Assembly: GCA_964245825.1 (NCBI GenBank)
Contig: CAXTNT010000003.1
Coordinates: forward strand, 62,001 to 126,000
Reading direction: 5' to 3'
Length of the DNA stretch: 64,000 nucleotides
Source of the DNA: CAJCIY01 sp964245825
GTDB taxonomy: Bacteria; Actinomycetota; Actinomycetes; Mycobacteriales; CAJCIY01
The stretch's first letter is position 1, and every line of letters begins with the position of its first letter. The notes beneath the pieces were generated by a model, which was given only the letters and a program-made list of their open reading frames with translations, made no database searches and was not told the DNA's origin. A program made the position numbers and the translations under genes. Shown here piece after piece: positions 35,179 through 43,485 of the stretch.

Positions 35179-35396
35179 TGCTCGGCGGGCGTACGTACTT
35201 CCAGGCCCTCAACGACGGCGCCCCCCTGGAGGTCATCACCGACAGTGCGCGGCTGTCGCTCGGTGGCGAACACGTCGAGACCGAGGCCGGCCACCGCTTC
35301 GCCGCCCGCAAGAGCCAGTTGCTCTGGGAGCCGGCCGCCACTGCGCCGCGGCGCCCCGTGAAGAAGCCGACCAAGGCGGTCGTACGACGCAGCTGA
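35178..35396 (+). CDS. Small hypothetical protein
   Basis: A 72-residue protein whose start (ATG 35178, or GTG 35172) overlaps the preceding stop. It has a short beta-rich part (LEVITDSARLSLGGEHVE) and a Lys/Arg/Pro-rich tail ending KKPTKAVVRRS. Translational coupling to the membrane-protein gene supports it being real. No family recognised. Confidence 0.5.
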   Translation: MLGGRTYFQALNDGAPLEVITDSARLSLGGEHVETEAGHRFAARKSQLLWEPAATAPRRPVKKPTKAVVRRS

Positions 35397-35455
35397 GCCG
35401 CGCCCGGGCCTGGCGGCGCGCACGAGGAGATGGCCGCGACACGGCGGAGGGAGCG

Positions 35456-36829
35456 ATGGACACGGACGCGCCGGCACCGCGTGCTGTCCGCGTCCGGCTG
35501 CCCCCACCGCGGGTGCGCAGCCGACTGCCCTCGGGGCGCGGCGCCACCGAGCAGCCGAACGCGAGCGGCGACGGCGACGCGGCGCTGACGCCGCGCTTCT
35601 GGGGTGCGCTGGTGCTGACCGGTGGCGCCACCGGGCTGCTGGGGGTGGCGCTGATGGGCCTGCTGGTCGGCGTCGAGCGACTCGCGTACGGTCCGCTCCG
35701 GCCCGACTTCCAGTCCGCGGTGAGCCACGCGTCCGGACCGCACCGGGTGGTCGCCCTGCTCGTGGCCGGCCTGTTCGGCGGCCTGGCCTGGTACGTGCTG
35801 CGGCGGTTCACGCCGGGCCGGCACGCCGACCTCGACGACGTCCTATGGGACGGCGGCCGGCTGTCGGTGCGCCGCTCGGTCGGCACCAGCGTGATCTCCG
35901 AGATCGTGGTCGGGCTCGGCGCCTCGATGGGGCGGGAGGCGGCCCCGAAGCTGCTCGGCGGCGTCGCCGGCAGCCTGCTCGGCACGCGGTTCGGGCTGAG
36001 CGCCGCCCAGGTCCGGCTGCTGATGGCCTGCGGCGGCGGGGCCGGGCTCGCCTGCGTGTACGACGTGCCGCTCGGGGGGGCGCTGTTCACCGCCGAGGTG
36101 CTGCTCGGCGTGCTGTCCGTGCCGACCCTGCTGCCGGCCCTCGCCTGTTCGGCGATCGCCACCGGCATGGCGTGGCTGACCCTCACGAACGGCCCGACGT
36201 ACGCGGGGGTGCCCGCGTACCACGTCAGCGGCCAGCTGGTGGTGTTCGCGCTGGTCGCCGGGCCGCTGCTCGGCCTCGTGGCGGTCGGCTTCATCCGGCT
36301 GATCGGCCTGGTCTCCCACCACCGGGCCCGCGGCCTGCCGTCGATCCCCGTCATGGTCGCGGTGTTCGGTGCCGTCGGACTGCTGGGAGTCGCGTACCCG
36401 CAGCTGTTCGGAAATGGCCGGGACATGGCGCACGACGTGCTCCTCGGCAGCGGTGCCGTGGGGACGCTGCTGGTGCTCGCCGCCCTCAAGCCCCTGGTGA
36501 CCGCCGCGACGTTGGGCACCGGTGCCTCCGGGGGGCTGTTCACGCCGGTGATGAGCACCGGCGCGGTGCTCGGCGGCGGCCTCGGGCTGCTGTGGTCGCT
36601 GCTGTGGCACGGTGCGCCGGTCGGGGCGTACGCCATGATCGGCATGTCCGCGCTCATCGGCGCCGCGATGCAGGCGCCGGCCACCGGCCTGGTGCTGGTG
36701 CTGGAACTGACGCACAGCGGTTTCGGGCTGATGGTGCCGTTGATCCTGGCGACCGTGCTGGCGACGGTGGTCGCGCGGTGGCTCGACGGCTACTCCATCT
36801 ACACCGCGCGGCTGCCCGCCCGCACGTAG
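35456..36829 (+). CDS. ClC family chloride channel or transporter
   Basis: A 457-residue membrane protein with ClC signatures: GASMGREAAPKLLGG (gating Glu kept, GREGP changed to GREAA), ASGGLFTPVMSTG (GxFxP) and a C-terminal ALIGAAMQAPATGLVLVLEL. It carries Cl- or exchanges Cl-/H+. No CBS domains follow, and the first 45 residues are a basic, probably cytoplasmic tail. ATG 35456 has GGAGGGAG upstream. Confidence 0.9.
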   Translation: MDTDAPAPRAVRVRLPPPRVRSRLPSGRGATEQPNASGDGDAALTPRFWGALVLTGGATGLLGVALMGLLVGVERLAYGPLRPDFQSAVSHASGPHRVVALLVAGLFGGLAWYVLRRFTPGRHADLDDVLWDGGRLSVRRSVGTSVISEIVVGLGASMGREAAPKLLGGVAGSLLGTRFGLSAAQVRLLMACGGGAGLACVYDVPLGGALFTAEVLLGVLSVPTLLPALACSAIATGMAWLTLTNGPTYAGVPAYHVSGQLVVFALVAGPLLGLVAVGFIRLIGLVSHHRARGLPSIPVMVAVFGAVGLLGVAYPQLFGNGRDMAHDVLLGSGAVGTLLVLAALKPLVTAATLGTGASGGLFTPVMSTGAVLGGGLGLLWSLLWHGAPVGAYAMIGMSALIGAAMQAPATGLVLVLELTHSGFGLMVPLILATVLATVVARWLDGYSIYTARLPART

Positions 36830-36912
36830 GGCCGCGCCCCTGGCAGGCTGAGCGGACGGTCTCCCGGCCTGATCGGGCGGTGGAACGAGACCGCACGGGG
36901 CAGGACCCTGCG

Positions 36913-37377
36913 GTGACCCGCTTCTCCGCCACTGTCTCCTCGACCGGCGCCGTGCCCGCGTCCCGCGCGGCCGTGTGGTCGGTGCTGGTCGACCCCGAGA
37001 TGATCGTCGCGATGACGCCGCTGCTGACGAGGATCGAGGCGACGGGCGACACCTGGCGCTGGCATATGCAGCGGGTCGGTGCCCTGGGACTGCAGCTGGC
37101 GCCCACGTTCACGGAGCGGATGTCCTTCACGGAGCTGACCCGGATCGACTTCTCCCCGCAACCGCCGGCGGGCTCGCACGAGTGGGCCGCCGTGGAAGGC
37201 TGCTACCGGCTCGCCGACGACGGGGACCGCACCCAGCTCTCGATCAGCGTGACCGTGACCATCGAGGCGCCGCTCCCGCGTGCGGCCAGGCCGACGGTGA
37301 CGCGCGCGATGAAGGCGACCATGCACTCGATGGGTGACCGCTTCGCCGCCAACCTGGAGCGGCAGGTACGACGCTGA
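36913..37377 (+). CDS. SRPBCC family protein (DUF2505-like or polyketide cyclase-like)
   Basis: A 154-residue protein with a START/SRPBCC-type fold pattern: VPASRAAVWSVLVDPEMIVAMTP near the start, and a C-terminal helix KATMHSMGDRFAANLERQV. Such proteins bind hydrophobic ligands in a cavity, and the exact role is unknown. GTG 36913 is the only good start. Confidence 0.75.
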   Translation: MTRFSATVSSTGAVPASRAAVWSVLVDPEMIVAMTPLLTRIEATGDTWRWHMQRVGALGLQLAPTFTERMSFTELTRIDFSPQPPAGSHEWAAVEGCYRLADDGDRTQLSISVTVTIEAPLPRAARPTVTRAMKATMHSMGDRFAANLERQVRR

Positions 37378-37510
37378 GCTCGTACCTTCTTGGCGTCCAC
37401 AGGATTGGTACGGCACGGCGGGGGCACCCAGGGGTGGTGGTGATCGGCTTCGACATGCGCCTGGCCAGGGCGGTCGCGCGCAGGGTCCTGAGTCCGGGGC
37501 GCGCTGGGCG

Positions 37511-37936
37511 ATGCCGGCCGACGGGATGAGCATGCTGGCCACCGCGGAACGCGCTCCGGTCCTGACGCTCTCGCCGGACCCGACCAGCGTCAAGGTGGCG
37601 CGCACCTTCGTCCACGACACCTGCCTGGCCGCGGGCGTCGCGGCCACCCATTGCGACACCGCCGTGCTGCTCACCAGCGAAGTGGTGACGAATGCGATCC
37701 TGCACGGCCGCAGCGACGCGCGTGTCCGGATGGCCGTCGTGGACGGGCGGATCGCGGTCCTGGTCGGTGACGACAACTCGCGTCATCCTGCGCCCGTCAT
37801 CACCGACGACCATGCGCTCGACGGCCGCGGGCTCGCCATCCTCGACCTGCTGGCCGACGAGTGGGGCGTACGCGACGACGACTACGGCAAGACCGTGTGG
37901 TTCGTGCTGGCACACACTGAAGCCGTAACGACCTGA
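37511..37936 (+). CDS. RsbW-like ATP-binding anti-sigma regulatory protein
   Basis: A 141-residue HATPase_c protein with N box LLTSEVVTNAILHG, G1-type LVGDDNSRHP and G2-like DGRGLAILDLLADEWG. Actinobacteria carry many such short kinases, which phosphorylate anti-anti-sigma factors or bind sigma factors. ATG 37511 is used, and ATG 37526 is also possible. No sigma factor gene lies nearby, so its partner is elsewhere. Confidence 0.85.
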   Translation: MPADGMSMLATAERAPVLTLSPDPTSVKVARTFVHDTCLAAGVAATHCDTAVLLTSEVVTNAILHGRSDARVRMAVVDGRIAVLVGDDNSRHPAPVITDDHALDGRGLAILDLLADEWGVRDDDYGKTVWFVLAHTEAVTT

Positions 37937-37960
37937 GTGAGCTCTCGTTCCGGCCGTTCT

Positions 37961-37995
37961 CCCACATCGTGCTCCCTTCGGAACTACGATGTGGG
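37961..37995. promoter_or_regulatory. 10-bp inverted repeat upstream of lipoprotein gene
   Basis: CCCACATCGT (37961-37970) and ACGATGTGGG (37986-37995) are perfect inverted copies with 15 bases between. They lie 25 bases after the RsbW-like stop and 27 before the lipoprotein start. It could be a terminator for the first gene or an operator/5' hairpin for the second. Confidence 0.55.
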
Positions 37996-38021
37996 CCGCC
38001 AGCCAAAGGGGGAGGTCCTGA

Positions 38022-38807
38022 GTGATTCGACAGTCCGTCTGTGGGCTCGCCGGTGCAGCCATGGCGGTCCTTGCTCTCGCGTCGGCGTGCGGGTCCTCGA
38101 CGAAGGCGACTGCGCCGGTGACGACCACGACTCCAAGCGGCACGACGACGTCGCGGACGGCCACGGTGACACCCAGTGCGCCGCCCACCACGTCTCGTCC
38201 GGCCACGCTCGCGCAGCTCAAGGCAGTCGTACTCACGTCCGCTGACCTGCCAGCCGGATGGACCGGTGCCGCTTATCAACCGGACCCGACCGACGCGGCC
38301 AGCGACGCGACCTTCAACCGGTGCCTCGGGTCTCGCAATACCGACTCCGACGAGTCAGCGGACGCGAACTCCGAGGACTTCTCGAAAGGCGACGCAACGA
38401 TCTCCTCGGAGGCGACCAGTTACCGCTCGGCGGCGGATGTGAGCTCCGACCTCGCGGCGCTCCACAGCCCCAAGCTGGACGCGTGTTTCCAAGCACAGGT
38501 ACGCGCGGACGCCGCGGGATCCTTGCCGCCCGGGACGGCAATTCGGAGCATCGACGTCAAGTCCTCCACTGTCGGCGCAGGCGGCGGCCCGTCCAACGTG
38601 GTCGGCAGGCTGACGGCGACAGTGTCTCTGACAGTGTCCGGTCGATCGGCCCAGCTCTACCTGACCACCGTCTTCATCACGGGTCCACAGATTGAGGCCA
38701 ACGTAAGCACCGAGAGCCTGGGCCAGCCCATTCCAGCCGCGTTGCAGAGCGCGCTGACCGCAAAGGTCGCGGCCCGTGCCGCGAATGCCGGCCGGACGGC
38801 TGCTTGA
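38022..38807 (+). CDS. Hypothetical lipoprotein
   Basis: A 261-residue protein with a lipoprotein signal (AMAVLALASACGSS), a Thr/Pro/Ser-rich spacer to about residue 60, and a soluble domain (AVVLTSADLPAGWTGAAYQP ... with two Cys). It resembles the many actinobacterial surface lipoproteins with a sensor- or PknH-like domain, but I cannot assign a family. GTG 38022 has a GGGGGAGG site seven bases upstream. Confidence 0.8.
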   Translation: MIRQSVCGLAGAAMAVLALASACGSSTKATAPVTTTTPSGTTTSRTATVTPSAPPTTSRPATLAQLKAVVLTSADLPAGWTGAAYQPDPTDAASDATFNRCLGSRNTDSDESADANSEDFSKGDATISSEATSYRSAADVSSDLAALHSPKLDACFQAQVRADAAGSLPPGTAIRSIDVKSSTVGAGGGPSNVVGRLTATVSLTVSGRSAQLYLTTVFITGPQIEANVSTESLGQPIPAALQSALTAKVAARAANAGRTAA

Positions 38808-39236
38808 CGCACCATCCCTCCGTTCCACGGCGTTGCCTCGATGTCCCTACAAAGGCGGGTCCGTGCTGCCTCCCGCCGAGAGTGACGTTCTGCCCACGGC
38901 ACAGGTCGATTCGCGGACCGTACGTCGCATTTGGGCAGCGCCGAGGACGGTCACTCCTGCTGCGCCGGCTCGGCGGCGTTTGGCGAGCAGCTCGTCGGCG
39001 AGGGACCAGCCCGCTGGAGGGACTGGCCGAAGCTGCGCAGGTCGGCGATCGCGTCTTGTTGGGTCTGCATAACTATCTCGTTCACTCAGGTGCACGTGCA
39101 GACGGTCACCGGGCCGGAGCCTCCGACGACCCGCTGCCCCGACATCGGCTGGGACGGCTCCGGAGAACGCAACACCGTCAAGCAAGAGCCGAACCCGATG
39201 CGTCAAGCATCAGCCGAACTCACACACATCACACGG
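38808..39236. other. 429-bp intergenic stretch, possible antitoxin relic on minus strand
   Basis: No intact gene seen. On the minus strand from ATG 39070, MQTQQDAIADLRSFGQSLQR reads open. After a one-base shift it continues SLADELLAKRRRAGAAG and then V-TVLGAA. This looks like a small antitoxin followed by the start of a toxin, broken by frameshifts. Low certainty. The rest shows no clear signals. Confidence 0.3.
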
Positions 39237-39310
39237 TGGGGCGGGTGGGGCTCGAACCCACGACCGAGGGATTATGAGTCCCCTGCTCTGACCGGCTGAG
39301 CTACCGCCCC
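39237..39310 (-). tRNA. tRNA with CAU anticodon (elongator Met or Ile2)
   Basis: Reading the minus strand: acceptor GGGGCGG, T8 A9, D-arm GCTC...GAGC, anticodon arm with loop CTCATAA (CAU at 39276-39274), variable CGGTC, T-arm GTGGG-TTCGAGC-CCCAC, and acceptor CCGCCCA. Total 74 nt, CCA not encoded. The loop fits both elongator Met and lysidine-type Ile2, so I leave it open. The 1:72 pair reads G-A, a mismatch. It is not the initiator type, since the GGG/CCC stem block is absent. Confidence 0.85.
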
Positions 39311-39359
39311 GGATGCCGCCGAGCCTCCCACGGAGGCCGCAGCCCCTAGCATCCGCTCA

Positions 39360-40616
39360 GTGCCGCCGCCCGAGCCCACCTCACGCCTGGCCCGGCTCGC
39401 CGTCGACCTCACCCCGTTGCGGACGGTGCCGGCGTACCGGCGCCTGTATCTCGGCTCGGCGGTCTCGGCGATGGGCAGCAGCCTCACGACCTTCGCGATC
39501 GGTCTGCAGGTCTATCGGCTTACCGGCTCTTCGGCGGCGGTGGGGCTCGTGTCGCTGGCCTACCTCGTCCCGCTCGTCGTGGTCGGTATCGGCGGAAGCT
39601 CGGTGGCCGACGCCGTCGACCGGCGAACCCTGGTGCTGACCACCACCACGGTCAGCGCCGCCGTGTCCACAACCCTTGCGCTGCAGGCATTCCTCGGCTC
39701 CCAACTGCTCTGGCCCCTGTACGTGCTCACCACCGTCTCGGGTGCGGCCGGCGCCCTGGACTCCCCCACCCGGCGCACCTTCACGCCGCGGCTGCTGCCC
39801 GCGCCGCTCCGCCCGGCGGCGTACGCCCTCGACCAGGTGTCGATGCACCTGAGCCTCACCCTCGGGCCGCTCGCCGCGGGCCTGCTCACCGCGGCCGGCG
39901 GGCTGCGGCTGTGCTACCTCCTCGACGCGGTGAGCTTCCTGGCCGTCCTCTACGGCGTGCGTCGGCTCCCCTCGATGCGCCCCGACGGCAGGGGCCTCCG
40001 GCCCGGGTGGCGAGCGACGCTCGACGGACTGCGGTACGTCCGCGGGCAACCCCTGGTCCTCGGCGTCCTCCTCGCGGACCTGAACGCGACCGTGTTCGGG
40101 ATGCCCCGCTCCCTCTACCCCGCCGTCAACGCGGCGCGCTTCGGCGGCCATGCGGCTACCCTCGGTCTGATCACCGCCGCGATGTCGATCGGCGGCCTGC
40201 TCGGCTCGGCCCTGTCCGGGCCCACCTCCCGCGTAGGCCGTCGCGGCGCCGCGATGCTGGCAGCGGGCGCCGTGTGGGGGCTGGCGGTGGTCGGGTTCGG
40301 GCTGGCCTCGTCGCTGTGGCTCACCCTGCTGACCCTGGCAACAGCGGGGCTCGCCGACACGACCTCGGTGATCTTGCGCGCCACGATCGTCCAGGACGTC
40401 GTGCCCGACCGGCTGCGCGGCCGCGTCACCGGCGTCGACTTCGTCGTCGGTGCGGGCGGCCCGCAGCTGGGCAACGTCGAGGCCGGCGTCGTCGCGTCGC
40501 TCACGACGGTGGATGTCAGCGCCGTCAGCGGCGGCGTGGCGACCGTCGTCGGCACCGGCCTGATCGCACTCGCGCTGCCGGCCCTGATCCACTACCAGCG
40601 GGGAGCGCCGGACTGA
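39360..40616 (+). CDS. MFS transporter (EntS-like exporter family)
   Basis: A 418-residue, 12-helix major facilitator with the loop motif VADAVDRRTLVLTTT and LDSPTRRTFTPRLLP typical of the EntS/MFS_3 group that includes siderophore and drug exporters. GTG 39360 is 50 bases from the tRNA gene's 5' end on the other strand. It converges almost exactly on the nitroreductase stop. Substrate unknown. Confidence 0.85.
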   Translation: MPPPEPTSRLARLAVDLTPLRTVPAYRRLYLGSAVSAMGSSLTTFAIGLQVYRLTGSSAAVGLVSLAYLVPLVVVGIGGSSVADAVDRRTLVLTTTTVSAAVSTTLALQAFLGSQLLWPLYVLTTVSGAAGALDSPTRRTFTPRLLPAPLRPAAYALDQVSMHLSLTLGPLAAGLLTAAGGLRLCYLLDAVSFLAVLYGVRRLPSMRPDGRGLRPGWRATLDGLRYVRGQPLVLGVLLADLNATVFGMPRSLYPAVNAARFGGHAATLGLITAAMSIGGLLGSALSGPTSRVGRRGAAMLAAGAVWGLAVVGFGLASSLWLTLLTLATAGLADTTSVILRATIVQDVVPDRLRGRVTGVDFVVGAGGPQLGNVEAGVVASLTTVDVSAVSGGVATVVGTGLIALALPALIHYQRGAPD

Positions 40617-40618
40617 GC

Positions 40619-41614
40619 TCAGCGAGAGCGGAACACCTCGGCCAGCGGCCGGCGACGGGTCAGCGGGGCGGGCGTCCCCGACGGCCGGCTCCCCAGCCGC
40701 AGCATCATCTGCGGGTACGAAGGCCAGCCCATCAGCGTCTTCAGCCGACGGCGGAAGACGGGCATGTCCACCGCCTGGGAAAGCGGGCAGCACGACAGCC
40801 CGGCCAGCTCCGCCTCGAGCATCAACCGCAGCATCACCTCGCCGGCGGCGACTTCGTCGGCCGGCTGGTCGCCGTCGGTCAGCACCACGGCCAGCAGCGG
40901 CTTCTCGTCGACACCGGCCGTGATGAGCTGGCCGCCCGGTACGCCGACCTCGAAGTCGCGCAACGGCACGTCGGTGTGGCGCGACGTCCCTGCCTCGACC
41001 CGCGGCACGACGGTGGCGGGGACGCCGTCACCCGACCCCGGGTCGGCGTGCACCCAGCGCGCCATCTCGGCGAGGTAGGCCGGGTCCTGCCGCTCGACCC
41101 GGTCGGCGTGCGAGACGGTGACCGCGAGCTCGAGGGCCTCCTCGGTACGCGCCGGGAAGTGCACGTACGCCCGTGACGATGCGGTCGCCTGGCGCAGCCG
41201 TTCCACCTGCTCCGTGGAGACCGCGGCGGCGCCGAAGGGGCGGCGCTCGCTCCGTCGGGCCCGAGCCGCCACCACCAGGTCGAGGTCGGCCGGCAGCGGA
41301 GCGACCCGGTCGACCCCGTGCAGGCGCGCCACCAGGTCCGGCTCGGGCAGCCGGTCGACGGTGACCCGCCACCCCCGCGCGCGCAGCGCGAGCTCGGTGA
41401 GCGCGAGCGCCGCGCCGCAGCTGAGCATCAGCGAGTGGCCGTCGGGATCGGCCACCCCGAGCTGGCGTGAGCGGTCGGCCAGCAGCTCGAGCACACCGCC
41501 CCGCAGCTCCCACCGCCACGGCTGGGTGTTGTGGATCGACGGCGCCCGGCCCGCGAGGGTGACCGCCGCCTCGACGTCCACCAGCCCGAGCAGGCCCTCG
41601 GTCGCCGTCGACAT
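40619..41614 (-). CDS. Acg-type FMN nitroreductase
   Basis: A 331-residue protein of the Acg family of double nitroreductase-like proteins: APSIHNTQPWRWELR at the N-terminus, RRSERRPFG in the middle and EAELAGLSCCPLSQAVDMP near the end. Mycobacterial Acg (Rv2032) is a DosR-regulon flavoprotein, possibly storing FMN. ATG 41614 aligns with the conserved start. The gene follows the transhydrogenase operon at 132 bases and has its own DosR-box-like site upstream. Confidence 0.88.
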   Translation of the reverse strand: MSTATEGLLGLVDVEAAVTLAGRAPSIHNTQPWRWELRGGVLELLADRSRQLGVADPDGHSLMLSCGAALALTELALRARGWRVTVDRLPEPDLVARLHGVDRVAPLPADLDLVVAARARRSERRPFGAAAVSTEQVERLRQATASSRAYVHFPARTEEALELAVTVSHADRVERQDPAYLAEMARWVHADPGSGDGVPATVVPRVEAGTSRHTDVPLRDFEVGVPGGQLITAGVDEKPLLAVVLTDGDQPADEVAAGEVMLRLMLEAELAGLSCCPLSQAVDMPVFRRRLKTLMGWPSYPQMMLRLGSRPSGTPAPLTRRRPLAEVFRSR

Positions 41615-41730
41615 CAGCCGGCCACGGGCCGTGCAGGGCTGCTCATGCCGTCTCCTTCGCGACTCCGTGCGCGGCGACCGCCGCCGCACATGCGACAGTC
41701 CGAGCCTGCGATCCGGGCGTCCGGGCCGAT

Positions 41731-41744
41731 AGGGCCGAAGGTCC
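41731..41744. promoter_or_regulatory. DosR-box-like site upstream of nitroreductase gene
   Basis: Minus-strand reading GGACCTTCGGCCCT, close to known DosR half-site forms and shared (12 of 14) with the site before uspA. It lies just past the pntB stop and 117 bases before the nitroreductase start. Confidence 0.55.
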
Positions 41745-41746
41745 TG

Positions 41747-43168
41747 TCAGACGAAGGCGTGCAGGCCGGTGAGCAGGGAGGTGAGCACGGCCTTGGCGTC
41801 GCCGAACAGCATCGCCGTCTTCGGGTTCACGTACAGCTCGTTCTCGAGACCTGCGTACCCGTGGCCCATCGAGCGCTTGATCACGATGACGCTCCTGGCC
41901 TTGTCCACGTCCAGGATCGGCATCCCCGAGACGGCGTTGCCCGGCCTGCGGGCGGCCGGGTTCGTGACGTCGTTCGCACCGACGACGAGCACCACATCGG
42001 TGGACGCGAACTGCGGGTTGATCTCCTCGAGGTCCCGCAGCTGCGGGTACGGGGCGTTTGCCTCGGCCAGCAGCACGTTCATGTGGCCGGGCATCCGGCC
42101 GGCGACGGGGTGGATGCCGTAGCTCACGTCAACGCCGTGCTCACTCAGCGCGTGCGCCAGCTCGACCAGCTGGTGCTGGCCCTGCGCTGCGGCCAGCCCG
42201 TACCCGGGCACGATGACCACCCTGCTGGCGTACGCCATCTGCAGGGCGGCGTCGTCCACGCTGACCTGCCGGGCGGTGCCGCCACCCGCCGAGACGGTGG
42301 CCGTCCCATCGCCGTCCGCCGTCCCGAAGCCGCCCGCGATGATGTTGACGAGCGACCGGTTCATGGCGTTGGCCATCAGCATCGTGAGGATCGCGCCGGC
42401 CGCGCCGACGAGCGCCCCGCCGATGATCAGCGGGGTGCTGCCGATGACGAAGCCGGCCATCGCGACGGCGGTGCCGGTGAAGGCGTTGAGCAGCGAGATC
42501 ACCACGGGCATGTCCGCGCCGCCGATGGGGAGCGTGGCGAGAACGCCCAGCCCCAGGGCCGCGGCGGTCAGGGCGCACAGCACCGGGACGCCGCCGTGCC
42601 CCGCGGCGTACGTCGCCGCCGCCGCGATCGCGATCACCGCGAGGACGAGGTTGAGCAGACGCCCACCCCGGAAGGTGATGGGCTGGCCGGGCACGATCCC
42701 GGCCAGCTTTCCGCCGGCCACCAGCGACCCCGAGAACGTGATGCCGCCGATCAGCAGGTCCAGCACGGTGGTGAGCGTGGTGCTGACCGGCTGCTGCGCC
42801 AGGCCGACCGAGCCGGCGTGGCTGATCGCGTCGCTGAAGGCGATGAGCGCGGCCGCGCCGCCGCCGACCGCGTTGAACAGGCTGACCAGCTGGGGCATCG
42901 CCGTCATCTGGACGCTGCGCGCGGTACCGAACCCGATCACTGCGCCGGCCACCAGACCGACGGCGAGCACCGTCGTCCCGGTGCCGGTGATCACGTGGTC
43001 GTGCGAGAGCACCACGACGGTGGTCAGGATCGCCACGAGCATGCCCCCGCCGGAGATCCGGTTGCCCCGCCGCGCCGACGCCGGCGAGGTCATCTGCTGC
43101 AGGCCGAGCACGAAGCAGACGGCCGCGCCGAGGTAGAGGAGGTGGGTGAGCGTGTCGAAGTCGCTCAT
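41747..43168 (-). CDS. pntB: NAD(P) transhydrogenase subunit beta
   Basis: A 473-residue protein. The N-terminal two-thirds are membrane helices (domain II). The C-terminal NADP(H)-binding domain III carries VIVPGYGLAAAQGQH, GIHPVAGRMPGHMNVLLAEA and VVLVVGANDVTNPAA. With the two alpha chains it couples proton entry to hydride transfer from NADH to NADP+, supplying NADPH. Its ATG overlaps the pntAB stop by four bases. Confidence 0.95.
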   Translation of the reverse strand: MSDFDTLTHLLYLGAAVCFVLGLQQMTSPASARRGNRISGGGMLVAILTTVVVLSHDHVITGTGTTVLAVGLVAGAVIGFGTARSVQMTAMPQLVSLFNAVGGGAAALIAFSDAISHAGSVGLAQQPVSTTLTTVLDLLIGGITFSGSLVAGGKLAGIVPGQPITFRGGRLLNLVLAVIAIAAAATYAAGHGGVPVLCALTAAALGLGVLATLPIGGADMPVVISLLNAFTGTAVAMAGFVIGSTPLIIGGALVGAAGAILTMLMANAMNRSLVNIIAGGFGTADGDGTATVSAGGGTARQVSVDDAALQMAYASRVVIVPGYGLAAAQGQHQLVELAHALSEHGVDVSYGIHPVAGRMPGHMNVLLAEANAPYPQLRDLEEINPQFASTDVVLVVGANDVTNPAARRPGNAVSGMPILDVDKARSVIVIKRSMGHGYAGLENELYVNPKTAMLFGDAKAVLTSLLTGLHAFV

Positions 43169-43485
43169 GGCATGTCGGCGCCGGCCTTCGTCGGCGGGTC
43201 GACGCGCCGGGGCTTGAACATCTCCAGCATCCGGTCGGTGACGACGTACCCGCCGACGACGTTCATGGCCGCGAACATGGCCGCCAGGAGCACCAGGACG
43301 TAGCCGAGCGGGGTGTTGGCGGACGCCGCGAGCACCATGACGCCGACCAGTACGACGCCGTGGATCGCGTTGGAACCCGACATCAGCGGGGTGTGCAGGG
43401 TCGCGGGCACCTTGGTGATCACCTCGAACCCGACGAGCAGGCTGAGCACGAAGATCGTGATGTCGGCGAAGAGGATCGGAGTCAC
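43165..43485 (-). CDS. pntAB: NAD(P) transhydrogenase subunit alpha part 2 (membrane)
   Basis: A 106-residue membrane subunit starting TPILFADITIFVLSLLVGFE, with the conserved TPLMSGSNAIHGVVLVG that contributes to the proton path. The alpha chain is split here, as in Rhodospirillum, rather than fused as in E. coli. GTG 43485 overlaps the pntAA stop (GTGA), and its own stop overlaps pntB ATG (ATGA). Confidence 0.95.
   Translation of the reverse strand: MTPILFADITIFVLSLLVGFEVITKVPATLHTPLMSGSNAIHGVVLVGVMVLAASANTPLGYVLVLLAAMFAAMNVVGGYVVTDRMLEMFKPRRVDPPTKAGADMP

Noticed and set aside
39237..39310. Integrated element attached to the CAU tRNA
   Set aside because: No integrase, no direct repeat of the tRNA 3' end and no shift in gene style on either side.
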